In this document: in pieces, positions 17,436 through 23,979 of the stretch
How the letters are laid out: the number at the start of each line of letters is the position of its first letter
How positions within the stretch are numbered: position 1 is the first letter of the stretch
Source: a virus
Length of the DNA stretch: 27,697 nt
IMG/VR virus record: IMGVR_UViG_3300009441_000916
Span: 1 to 27,697 of that record
Reading direction: 5' to 3' (one strand)
Position numbers and translations under genes: made by a program
Notes under the pieces: generated by a model
What the model was told of the DNA's origin: nothing
Seen by the model: the letters and a program-made list of their open reading frames with translations, nothing else
Databases searched by the model: none

Positions 17436-19289
17436 TTAGTAGCTGGAAGTAGTTGTGTATCCCACACCTGCCTCAGCACTTCCTCCTACAAAACTATCAG
17501 CTGTAACCGTTATACTTGAATTTCCAATATCCATTTCAACAATTTGGTCTCTAACTGGAACAACATCATTAGAACTTGGTGTTACTTTTAATTCAACTAC
17601 TGTTGACACAACGCCTCTAATATTTGATATACTCGCAATGTTTAATGAATTGACTGTTATTGCACCTGTACTATAATCAATAGTACCTTGCGCTGAATTT
17701 AAATAAGATTTTACACCACTAGCTAAATAATATAATCTTACATTACCTGCGCCATCATCATCAAAAAAGCATTCATTATCATTACCATCTATTTTAAATC
17801 CTGATGAAGTTAATATACCACCTGTTGTTGATAAATGTCCAGAGTGTGGATTATATAATGCATTTCTAAAATATATACTATATTTTGAAGATGTTAAAAG
17901 TATAGGTTGGAAAGATTTTCTTATTTTAACAGTTGTGATGTTTGATAAAATACTATCATCTGTACTATCAATCAAACCTGTAACTTTTGAAAATCTGAAT
18001 ATTGAATCAAACTTTTGTAAAGTAGAAGCATTATAAGTTATTAACTTATCAACAACATCTGCCTTTATAGTATCAGCAGTTTTTGCTGTTGCCCTTGCGT
18101 CATACTTAACATTTGAAGTAATTAATACAGAAGTTGTTTCTGGATCTTTTATAATTGGTCTTACTGAAGCAACGTTATATGGTTTTAATTGAGTTACAAT
18201 ATCTTGTTTTGTTGTATCAGTTAAAATTTCTCCTGATTTTGCTTTGATTGAAATATTTACAACACCATATGTTGGAGTTTCATCATCTTCTCCACCCCAC
18301 GCACTAACTGATAATGCATTTGGATAAATTGATTTAATTAACGTTTCATAATCAGTTGCTGTAACTGCTCTATCTTGAGCACCATATTGTAAAGGTGCAT
18401 TAAATTTTATTGATTCATTTGTTTCTCCAATTGCACCACCAGAAGAATTTGATTCAGTTGTTAGAGTTACATTTGTAAAACCACCAACATTTCCTGATAA
18501 TGAAAATTTTGAAGCGCCGTTTGAATTTACTGTATTAGTTATAACGTATTCTAATATAATAACATTACCATCATCTAATTTTTTACCTGTTACACCATCA
18601 CCAAAATAAATTTCATACTTATTACTAGAACCTTCTTGTATAAAAAATGCTTTTGTTTCACTTGATACATTATTATAACCACCCGCTAAAGTATAAATGC
18701 TTTGCGTTGTATCTGTATTACTAGTTTGAACGGTAACTTTTAAAGTTGAAGTATCTGCTGAAGAACTAGGTATAAGAAATTTCTGGTCAGTATCATTTAC
18801 ATCATACGTATATTTAAATGTAACCAATGTTCCTTCATAAAGAGGTACATTTTCAAATTTATAAATTCCATTTACTGGTGTAATTGTTATATCTTCATTA
18901 GTTACGTATTGATATTCAACTGCGTCAACTGTAGTTGAGAAAACTGTTCCCTTCTGCATTGTAACCGAGGAACCTGTTGCATTATTAACTACAACATCAA
19001 CATAAGCTCTTGGTGCTCTAGGAGATGTAGGAGTATATCCTAACATCTTTGCTAATGAAACAATATTTTTTCTAATATCAGCACTATCCAAATACATTTC
19101 ATTAGTTGACATATTAGCAATGTATGACAAGTAATGGGTGTTATAAGATAGTACATCTAATAGAATAGATAAACTTGAACCTTCAAAATCATAGTCTTGA
19201 AACTGTGTTTGACTTTGTAAAAAAGTTTTTAAATTTACTTTTATTTTATCAAAATCTAATTCTGATACTTCTAGTTTATGTTGCGACAT
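17436..19289 (-). CDS. 6: Baseplate wedge protein gp6 (baseplate J family)
   Basis: 617 residues against 660 in T4. The N-terminal ~110 residues (FDKIKVNLKTFLQSQTQFQDYDFEGS, then LLDVLSYNTHYLSYIANMSTNEMY) match the diagnostic opening of gp6/baseplate J proteins, including the EGSxLSILLDVLSYNTHY stretch. This is followed by a beta domain, YEIYFGDGVTGKKLDDG (the F-G-D-G-x-x-G motif of baseplate J), and AVTATDYETLI near residue 320, another conserved family segment. gp6 dimers form the inner ring of the baseplate and make the iris that opens on sheath contraction. AAGGAT lies in the end of gp25, nine bases before the ATG, and the two genes are one base apart. Confidence 0.93.
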   Translation of the reverse strand: MSQHKLEVSELDFDKIKVNLKTFLQSQTQFQDYDFEGSSLSILLDVLSYNTHYLSYIANMSTNEMYLDSADIRKNIVSLAKMLGYTPTSPRAPRAYVDVVVNNATGSSVTMQKGTVFSTTVDAVEYQYVTNEDITITPVNGIYKFENVPLYEGTLVTFKYTYDVNDTDQKFLIPSSSADTSTLKVTVQTSNTDTTQSIYTLAGGYNNVSSETKAFFIQEGSSNKYEIYFGDGVTGKKLDDGNVIILEYVITNTVNSNGASKFSLSGNVGGFTNVTLTTESNSSGGAIGETNESIKFNAPLQYGAQDRAVTATDYETLIKSIYPNALSVSAWGGEDDETPTYGVVNISIKAKSGEILTDTTKQDIVTQLKPYNVASVRPIIKDPETTSVLITSNVKYDARATAKTADTIKADVVDKLITYNASTLQKFDSIFRFSKVTGLIDSTDDSILSNITTVKIRKSFQPILLTSSKYSIYFRNALYNPHSGHLSTTGGILTSSGFKIDGNDNECFFDDDGAGNVRLYYLASGVKSYLNSAQGTIDYSTGAITVNSLNIASISNIRGVVSTVVELKVTPSSNDVVPVRDQIVEMDIGNSSITVTADSFVGGSAEAGVGYTTTSSY

Positions 19290-19290
19290 C

Positions 19291-19794
19291 TTATCTTATC
19301 CTTTGTAAAGTAACTGAAACTGATTGTGGATTAGGTACACCTATAATATTAAAATAAATTTCTACTTGTAATCTGTTTTCATCTATAGCAGTACTTCTTA
19401 TTGGTCCTGCTATTTCATCTGCTCTTGAACCTTCTCCAAACTCATCTTCATTTATTCTAATACCAGTTAACTGGATTCTAGGTTCGTGATTAACTAAACA
19501 CTCTTCTATTTTTCTTTTTATAAACACATTAGTAACTGGACTATAATTTTCAAAAAGTAATTCTCTTACACCACAACCTAATTCAGGATGGAAAGGTCTT
19601 TCATAAAAATTTGTTTGTACTAAATTTCTGACTGCTCTTTTTATTGCTATTGCGTCTTCAACCACATTAACGTCATTAGTAATTGGATGTCTACCAAAGT
19701 CTAAATCCAAATCTTTAAACTTCCTAGATTGTCGTTTACTAGTACTTTTAACGTGCTTTGTATAATCGTTTAAAAATGATTGATTCTGTGCCAT
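19291..19794 (-). CDS. 25: Baseplate wedge protein gp25 (GPW/gp25 family)
   Basis: 167 residues, somewhat longer than the 132 of T4 gp25. The core DLDLDFGRHPITNDV, then EDAIAIKRAVRNLVQTNFYERPFHPELGCGVRELLFE, is the diagnostic gp25 signature. The E-R-P-F-H-P-E-L-G-C motif corresponds to the conserved ERxxxPxFG segment that contacts gp6 and gp53 and helps nucleate the sheath. The N-terminal ~25 residues (Lys/Arg/Ser-rich) are an extension, and the C-terminus is a beta strand pair. The gene is directly preceded by a TATAAATA late promoter whose expected start point is only a few bases before the ATG, so its own transcript would be nearly leaderless. It can also be read from the upstream bL12/PAAR transcript. 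Confidence 0.93.
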   Translation of the reverse strand: MAQNQSFLNDYTKHVKSTSKRQSRKFKDLDLDFGRHPITNDVNVVEDAIAIKRAVRNLVQTNFYERPFHPELGCGVRELLFENYSPVTNVFIKRKIEECLVNHEPRIQLTGIRINEDEFGEGSRADEIAGPIRSTAIDENRLQVEIYFNIIGVPNPQSVSVTLQRIR

Positions 19795-19803
19795 AACTGT
19801 ATA

Positions 19804-19811
19804 TATTTATA
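19804..19811 (-). promoter_or_regulatory. T4-like late promoter before gp25
   Basis: Perfect TATAAATA on the minus strand, nine bases before the gp25 ATG. With the usual T4 spacing the transcript would start about four bases before the ATG, with no ribosome binding site in the leader. Confidence 0.7.
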
Positions 19812-19815
19812 CAGT

Positions 19816-20121
19816 TTAACCCGCTCTTACGTTATTTGATCCATCAATCATTGCTCCCATATCAAAAGAATCTCCAACTCTTGCTATACTTTTACCTTGA
19901 GCTCTAACTGTAAAAGAACCTATATTAACTCTGGCTCCCATATGTGAAATACACGGTGGTATCGGGTTTTCTATGGTATGTGGTAAGGCAGGATCAAGAA
20001 TCCTGAGAATTGGTTTATTGTTTGCTCTAACTGTAAATTGTGTTGCTTTAACACCTATAACAGGATCACAACCGTGACCAGTTGCTCCTAAATCTATTAT
20101 ATCTCTACACACCTTTGGCAT
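19816..20121 (-). CDS. PAAR-like tail spike tip protein
   Basis: 101 residues from ATG 20121 (MPKVCRD...); a TTG at 20163 would add 14 residues but lies within the preceding tiny gene and is unlikely. The protein is short, Gly/Pro-rich and beta-repetitive. It has GATGHGCDPV at 13-22, TQFTVRANNKPILRILDP, a central HTIENPIPPCISHMGA and a second near-copy SFTVRAQGKSIARVGD. The twice-used FTVRAxxKxIxR phrase and conserved His/Cys residues fit the PAAR fold, a cone that caps the gp5 spike and binds a metal with His/Cys. T4 gp5.4 has the same role. The start overlaps the TAA of the tiny upstream gene (TAATG), indicating coupled translation. gp25 and gp6 follow directly. Confidence 0.85.
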   Translation of the reverse strand: MPKVCRDIIDLGATGHGCDPVIGVKATQFTVRANNKPILRILDPALPHTIENPIPPCISHMGARVNIGSFTVRAQGKSIARVGDSFDMGAMIDGSNNVRAG

Positions 20122-20216
20122 TATGCCAATATCCAAAGAACTACTATTACTACTAATACCCAATTAGGACAAGAATTTTTACTCATCCATTCTTTAACTT
20201 CTTTTATTTCTATCAT
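20121..20216 (-). CDS. Tiny putative membrane peptide, 31 aa
   Basis: A 31-codon frame: polar N-terminal half (MIEIKEVKEWMSKNSCPN) and a hydrophobic C-terminal half of about 13 residues (WVLVVIVVLWILA). Its ATG overlaps the TGA of bL12 (ATGA), and its TAA overlaps the ATG of the PAAR gene (TAATG), so it fits exactly in the gap with both junctions coupled. This arrangement, plus the abrupt hydrophobic end, argues for a real gene rather than chance. The hydrophobic stretch is short for a transmembrane helix and there is no signal cleavage site. The function is unknown; holin-like activity or a purely coupling function are both unsupported. Confidence 0.5.
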   Translation of the reverse strand: MIEIKEVKEWMSKNSCPNWVLVVIVVLWILA

Positions 20217-20575
20217 TTTAATTCTACCGTTCCTCCAACAGACTCTATATCTGCTTTAATTTTATCTGCATCCTTTTTTTCTTGGTCTTCTGCTATAACA
20301 GAAGGAAACTCTTCTACAAAAGTCTTTGCTTCAAGTAATCCCATATCTTTAAAAGCTCTAATTGCTTTAATAACACCTATTTTAGCACCTGCATTAAAAC
20401 CTGTTAAGACAACTTTGAATAAAGACTCTTCTTTTTCTTCTGATACTGCCGCTGGTGTACTTGTTAAAGTGTTTAAATCTAAACCCCAAGTTTTCTCTAA
20501 CCTTTTTGCTAAGTCACCTGCTTCAATAACTGTTAACTTACCTAATTGTTCTACTAACGTATCAATATTTGACAT
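20213..20575 (-). CDS. rplL: Ribosomal protein bL12 (L7/L12)
   Basis: 120 residues from ATG 20575, almost the E. coli length of 121. GGA lies seven bases upstream; a TTG at 20587 would add four residues and lacks support. The N-terminal dimerisation domain (LVEQLGKLTVIEAGDLAKRLEKTWGL), a short Ala/Ser/Glu hinge and a complete C-terminal domain are all present. The factor-binding helix AKIGVIKAIRAF keeps the Lys, Ile, Lys and Arg equivalent to E. coli K65, I69, K70 and R73, and LLEAK keeps the K84 equivalent. bL12 forms the ribosomal stalk that recruits and activates EF-Tu, EF-G, IF2 and RF3. Viral bL12 genes have been reported in aquatic phages. Here it lies inside the late baseplate operon between a small basic protein and the spike tip, so it should be made late. 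Incorporation into host ribosomes is inferred. Confidence 0.93.
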   Translation of the reverse strand: MSNIDTLVEQLGKLTVIEAGDLAKRLEKTWGLDLNTLTSTPAAVSEEKEESLFKVVLTGFNAGAKIGVIKAIRAFKDMGLLEAKTFVEEFPSVIAEDQEKKDADKIKADIESVGGTVELK

Positions 20576-20576
20576 T

Positions 20577-20783
20577 TTATCTTCCAATCTTATCTCTTCT
20601 ACCGATAGGTAGTTTTTGCCACTTGGTCATTTCTTGACCTTTCTTACTTACCCACTCAATATAGATTAATTTTTCTTTCACTTTATTTTGAAAAGACTTA
20701 ACTGCCTTTTTCCAACTCGTAGCAGTTATTTCTTCATTTATTTCTTTGTTATCTGTAAACTTAAACTTTTTTTTCTTTGACAT
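20577..20783 (-). CDS. Small basic phage protein, 68 aa
   Basis: 68 residues, strongly basic (many Lys at the start, KLPIGRRDKIGR at the end), with a central Trp-containing segment (TSWKKAVKSFQNKVKEKLIYIEWVSKKGQ) that may form one helix and two strands. I recognise no family. AAAAGG about ten bases before the ATG lies inside the preceding Cys-rich gene, and the stop is one base before the bL12 ATG, so it is co-translated with bL12. The basic charge could suit RNA or ribosome binding, which its neighbour would make attractive, but nothing in the sequence proves this. It would be the first normally led gene after the late promoter at 20929-20936. Confidence 0.65.
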   Translation of the reverse strand: MSKKKKFKFTDNKEINEEITATSWKKAVKSFQNKVKEKLIYIEWVSKKGQEMTKWQKLPIGRRDKIGR

Positions 20784-20922
20784 TCTTTTTTTTCCTTTTC
20801 ACTTTACATTTTTTATCATCACATCTACAATATTTACAGATTTCTATGTTTCTAGCTTCCATCATTTCAAATTTGGGTTCTCCACAATGGGATTCCCTAC
20901 CACAAGTATTGCAATATGTCAT
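20761..20922 (-). CDS. Cys-rich mini-protein, possible zinc ribbon (53 aa)
   Basis: 53 residues with seven Cys: C4-x2-C7, C13, C29-x2-C32-x-C34 and C39, then a very basic tail (KVKRKKKNVKEKK). Two CxxC pairs about 22 residues apart fit a small zinc ribbon. The ATG at 20922 has no ribosome binding site and lies only six bases after a TATAAATA late promoter, so it would be read from a leaderless message or not at all; a GTG two codons upstream is an alternative. The 3' end overlaps the next gene by 23 bases. The Cys pattern in an AT-rich background is unlikely to be accidental, so I keep it as a gene of unknown role, perhaps nucleic-acid binding. Confidence 0.5.
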   Translation of the reverse strand: MTYCNTCGRESHCGEPKFEMMEARNIEICKYCRCDDKKCKVKRKKKNVKEKKV

Positions 20923-20928
20923 AAACAC

Positions 20929-20936
20929 TATTTATA
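20929..20936 (-). promoter_or_regulatory. T4-like late promoter heading the bL12-baseplate operon
   Basis: Perfect TATAAATA on the minus strand at the upstream edge of the whole leftward virion module. I see no sigma-70 -35 at proper spacing. With T4 spacing, transcription begins at or within a base of the ATG at 20922. Confidence 0.72.
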
Positions 20937-21071
20937 ATAAAAATTACAAGTGTAAAGTGCCTACTGATTCGAAAATTTGTTGAAAATTTACAGTTTTTTA
21001 GAAAATAGAACAAAAATAGAACAACAAAGTAAGAAAACCTTGATTTTTCTCATTTTTTTTAAATTTTTCCC

Positions 21072-21100
21072 TTGACTTTACTAAATTTTTAGTGTATAGT
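21072..21100 (+). promoter_or_regulatory. Sigma-70-type early promoter (+ strand)
   Basis: TTGACT (21072-21077), a 17-base spacer and TATAGT (21095-21100): one mismatch in each hexamer at optimal spacing. It lies 28 bases before a membrane-protein ATG with a good ribosome binding site, so that gene is probably transcribed early by unmodified host polymerase. The surrounding stretch 20937-21071 is very A/T-rich and otherwise shows only a TGATTCGAAAA motif at 20965-20975. Confidence 0.75.
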
Positions 21101-21128
21101 TAACGTATAAGTTGAAAAGGAAAACATT

Positions 21129-21335
21129 ATGAAAAAACTATATGAATATTTAACAATTATTTGTTCTATATTAGGTACTTTTATGTTAATTGGTGCTGTC
21201 GGCGCAATTGACGGCGGTTATCACGGAATACCTATGAACGATAATTGGTTTTTGTGTGGTACTTTGTCATTGTTAGGAATTGCTATGTTTATTTTAGCAC
21301 TATACTCGCAAACATTGTATTCTGAACAAGACTAA
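21129..21335 (+). CDS. Small two-helix membrane protein, 68 aa
   Basis: 68 residues. It has a short basic N-terminus (MKKLYEY), a first hydrophobic helix (LTIICSILGTFMLIGAVGAI), a polar Gly/Asn/Asp loop (DGGYHGIPMNDN) and a second helix (WFLCGTLSLLGIAMFILALY), with a short acidic C-terminus. It is therefore a helical hairpin in the inner membrane. AAAGG lies eight bases before the ATG and a sigma-70 promoter just upstream, so it is a stand-alone early gene on the opposite strand to its neighbours. The stop overlaps the convergent hemC stop by four bases. I recognise no family. Superinfection exclusion or host membrane modification is typical for small early membrane proteins of T4-like phages, but that is speculation here. 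Confidence 0.75.
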   Translation: MKKLYEYLTIICSILGTFMLIGAVGAIDGGYHGIPMNDNWFLCGTLSLLGIAMFILALYSQTLYSEQD

Positions 21336-22210
21336 ACACTAGATTTTAGTAAATGACCTATTTCTATTCCTAGGTCGGCTGCTTTATCAATACTTTTAAA
21401 TGATTTTGAATAAAATCTATCTTTACCATCTGGTGAAAATAGTTCAGCTTCAAGATTAATCGTATTATCATCAATACTTGCAAATACACCTACCGCTGTA
21501 TCACAATCTCCTTCTATAACTTTTAAAACGTTTCTTTCTGCCTTAACACAATTATGTGTTGCTGTATGATTAACACTTTTTAATAATTCAATTATTTCTT
21601 TATCATTATTTCTACATTGTAAGGCAATAACTCCTTGACCAGCACAAGGTATCATTTCACTAGTTGTAAAAGTTTGAGAAATCTTGTTCTCTAAACCTAA
21701 TGATTGAATACCAGCATAAGATAAGATAATAGCATCAAATAAACCTTCATTAAGTTTTCTTATTCTTGTATCAACATTTCCTCTTATCAACTTACAATTA
21801 AGGTCTTCTCTTATTCTTTTTAATTGGAATTCTCTTCTAAATGAAGAAGTACCGATAATTGAATTTGGAGCTAAATCTTTTAAGTGTTTATTATCTCTAC
21901 TAATTAAAACTTCTCTTGGATCGTTTCTTTCTAAAAAACAGTTTGTTAATAAACCTTCTGTTTCTTCTGTTGGCATATCTTTTAATGCGTGAACAGCTAT
22001 ATCAATTTTTTTACTTAATAATTCTTCTTCAATCTTTTTAGAAAATAGTCCTTTACCTCCAGCTTCAGAAAGTCTTACATCTTTAAGTTGGTCACCCTTG
22101 GTTTCAATTTCTTTGATAATTACTTCTTTGTTTAATAATGCTTTAGCTTTTTCAGCATAGATACGTGCTAATTTACTTCCTCTTGATCCTATTATGAGTG
22201 ATGTCGGCAT
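21332..22210 (-). CDS. hemC: Hydroxymethylbilane synthase (porphobilinogen deaminase)
   Basis: 292 residues, close to the usual 300-315. It joins four porphobilinogens into hydroxymethylbilane in tetrapyrrole synthesis, in the cytoplasm. Visible family marks: IGSRGSKLA at 7-15, TKGD near 37-40, GGKGLFSKKIE at 51-61, HALKDMP at 74-80 with the catalytic Asp (D78, E. coli D84), GTSSFRR at 120-126 and RGNVDTR at 143-149 (cofactor-binding Arg residues). AGQG lies at 190-193, and EGDC has the dipyrromethane-cofactor Cys at 236 (E. coli C242). It therefore looks catalytically competent. It is the last gene of the leftward accessory operon and overlaps hemB by 19 bases. A weak AGAAG site precedes the ATG. 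The C-terminal domain is short but complete. Confidence 0.95.
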   Translation of the reverse strand: MPTSLIIGSRGSKLARIYAEKAKALLNKEVIIKEIETKGDQLKDVRLSEAGGKGLFSKKIEEELLSKKIDIAVHALKDMPTEETEGLLTNCFLERNDPREVLISRDNKHLKDLAPNSIIGTSSFRREFQLKRIREDLNCKLIRGNVDTRIRKLNEGLFDAIILSYAGIQSLGLENKISQTFTTSEMIPCAGQGVIALQCRNNDKEIIELLKSVNHTATHNCVKAERNVLKVIEGDCDTAVGVFASIDDNTINLEAELFSPDGKDRFYSKSFKSIDKAADLGIEIGHLLKSSV

Positions 22211-22986
22211 AATCTTCTTGCACCATAAGTTATCATATAATCAGCACCTGCTCTTTTGAATACGTGATATGTTTCTTCTAAATTACCAGGCTCACCTATT
22301 CCTAGATACTCACCTGAAGTTTGATATGCACCTACTTTTTTTCTTGTAAAGTATTTTATTGGTCCTATTAAATCTAAACTTGTTATACCAGGTTTTACCA
22401 TTAATTCATCTGCACCATCTTTAGCATATTTTACTGACCTTTCAATTGCACCGAATCTATCTGAAACATCTAATTGATAGGGTCTATGAATACCTTTTGG
22501 TATCTTCATTACATTACGCCAACCGCTATAAAACGTTGAACGAAATTTTGTACTATAACTCATTACAGGTATCTGACCATCATTAACTGCTTTAATATTC
22601 TTAACTGTATTGTCTTGACAATCACTTGGTGCTACTGTAGCACCTGACGCTGTGTAAATCTCTACGGCTGATTGTAATAATAGGTCATCTGTTTTTTCTT
22701 GGTCTCCTGTTACACAACAATGTCCATCGTGTGTATAAGAACATAAACATACATCAACATTTAATTTTATAGGTAACGTTGAAAGACTAGCGGCAGTTTC
22801 ACACACTTGGTTAAAGTTAAATAACTTAAATTCAGGTATGTAAAATAAAAGAAATTCTTTTACTCCTAAATCAATATCTTTCTTAACACGTTCAATGACT
22901 TCTTTAGTATTAAAGATTTTATTATCTTCTCCTAGTCCAGTTTCTCTTGTAGAATTACTGGCGAATATCGGTTGTATTAATCTCAT
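22192..22986 (-). CDS. hemB: Delta-aminolevulinic acid dehydratase (porphobilinogen synthase), N-terminally short
   Basis: 264 residues against 320-340 in most bacteria. It condenses two ALA into porphobilinogen. Zinc-type active site: DVCLCSYTHDGHC supplies C80, C82 and C90 (E. coli C120, C122, C130). Schiff-base lysines are K147 (MSYSTKF) and K198 (LMVKPG), matching E. coli K195 and K247. YQTSGEY at 221-227 and KRAGADYMITY near the end are also conserved. It begins MRLIQPIF, the barrel's first strand, so the ~28-residue N-terminal arm that clasps the neighbouring subunit and supports the octamer is absent, along with a further ~12 residues in the following loops. The start is firm: AAAGGA lies eight bases upstream and the ATG abuts the hemE stop. 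APSDCQD replaces the common APSxMMDG. It is probably active, with possibly altered assembly. Confidence 0.94.
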   Translation of the reverse strand: MRLIQPIFASNSTRETGLGEDNKIFNTKEVIERVKKDIDLGVKEFLLFYIPEFKLFNFNQVCETAASLSTLPIKLNVDVCLCSYTHDGHCCVTGDQEKTDDLLLQSAVEIYTASGATVAPSDCQDNTVKNIKAVNDGQIPVMSYSTKFRSTFYSGWRNVMKIPKGIHRPYQLDVSDRFGAIERSVKYAKDGADELMVKPGITSLDLIGPIKYFTRKKVGAYQTSGEYLGIGEPGNLEETYHVFKRAGADYMITYGARRLCRHHS

Positions 22987-23979
22987 TTAATAATCCTTTA
23001 CTGTTTTAACCAAATAATCAACCATATTAGGATCCGTTTCTTTTATAACACCGTGTCCTAAATTAAATATGTATGGATGGTCTTTGAAAATATTTAAGTA
23101 TTTTAAAGTTTGTTTTTTTAAATTTTCTTTATCTGTTAATAATACTTTAGGATCAAGTCCTCCTTGAACAGGAATATCTATTTCTTTGCATATAGAAATT
23201 GGGTCTACATCATAATCAATATTGACTACATCAGGTTTAACAATATTACAGTACTCTTTATAATTTTTAATACCTCTTGGAAAACAAATTACAGGAACAT
23301 TTAAAGACTTAACATAATTAACTAAATTTAATGTTGGTTTATAAACATACTCTGGTAAGTTTTTTTCTTCTAACAAACCAGCCCAACTATCAAAAATTTG
23401 TATTATCGTAGCTCCTGCTTTAATTTGTCGTTCAATGTGTATTTTTAAATACTTTTCTAAAATTATTAATGTTTTATTAATTAAAATTTTATCTTTAAAA
23501 AAGTCTTTTATTAGTTCTTTTTTAGGAGAGTGTTTATTAATCATATAAACTAAAAGAGTCCAAGGCGCACCCACAAAACCTATTACATTTTTATTTTTAA
23601 CTAACTTATTTTCACTTACTCTTTTTATAGATTTGTAAATAGGATATAATGTTCCTATAAAATCAATTTCATCTATAACATCTAAATCTAAATCACCTAA
23701 TTGTGGACCAACGTCTTTCTTAAATTCTACTATTTGATTTAACCCATACGGCAACATTAAGATGTCTGAAAAAATTATAGCAGCGTCTAGTTCAAATCTT
23801 TTAAGAGGTTGTAAGGTAATCTCGGAAGATAACTCAACATCTAAACATAAACTAATAAAATCTGGATTTAGTTTTCTAATCTCTCTAAACTCTGGAAGAT
23901 ACCTTCCTGCTTGCCTCATTAACCATATTGGTGTATTGGTTGTTTTTTTATTTAGTATAGTATCTTCAATGGGTGTCAT
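22987..23979 (-). CDS. hemE: Uroporphyrinogen decarboxylase
   Basis: 330 residues, slightly below the usual 345-355. It removes four acetate carboxyls from uroporphyrinogen III to give coproporphyrinogen III, the step that commits flux to heme or chlorophyll rather than siroheme or cobalamin. Both family signatures are present: PIWLMRQAGR at 17-26 and GFVGAPWT at 134-141. FSDIL carries the catalytic Asp (D72), Y145 sits after the second signature, QGGLDP is at 272-277, and NLGHG at 306-310 holds the active-site His. All key residues are kept. The ATG overlaps the TGA of the DUF454 gene (ATGA), and hemB follows with no gap. The codons are as A/T-rich as the neighbours, so any transfer from a host is old or came from a similarly A/T-rich host. 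Confidence 0.95.
   Translation of the reverse strand: MTPIEDTILNKKTTNTPIWLMRQAGRYLPEFREIRKLNPDFISLCLDVELSSEITLQPLKRFELDAAIIFSDILMLPYGLNQIVEFKKDVGPQLGDLDLDVIDEIDFIGTLYPIYKSIKRVSENKLVKNKNVIGFVGAPWTLLVYMINKHSPKKELIKDFFKDKILINKTLIILEKYLKIHIERQIKAGATIIQIFDSWAGLLEEKNLPEYVYKPTLNLVNYVKSLNVPVICFPRGIKNYKEYCNIVKPDVVNIDYDVDPISICKEIDIPVQGGLDPKVLLTDKENLKKQTLKYLNIFKDHPYIFNLGHGVIKETDPNMVDYLVKTVKDY

Noticed and set aside
20121-20163. Longer PAAR protein starting at TTG 20163
   Set aside because: The ATG at 20121 gives the usual M-P start, overlaps the stop of the upstream mini-gene, and the 14 extra residues show no family similarity.
21027-21060. AGAAAA/TTTTCT hairpin followed by T8 as a plus-strand terminator
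   Set aside because: The stem is almost all A-T, and no plus-strand transcript is expected upstream, so it would have nothing to terminate.
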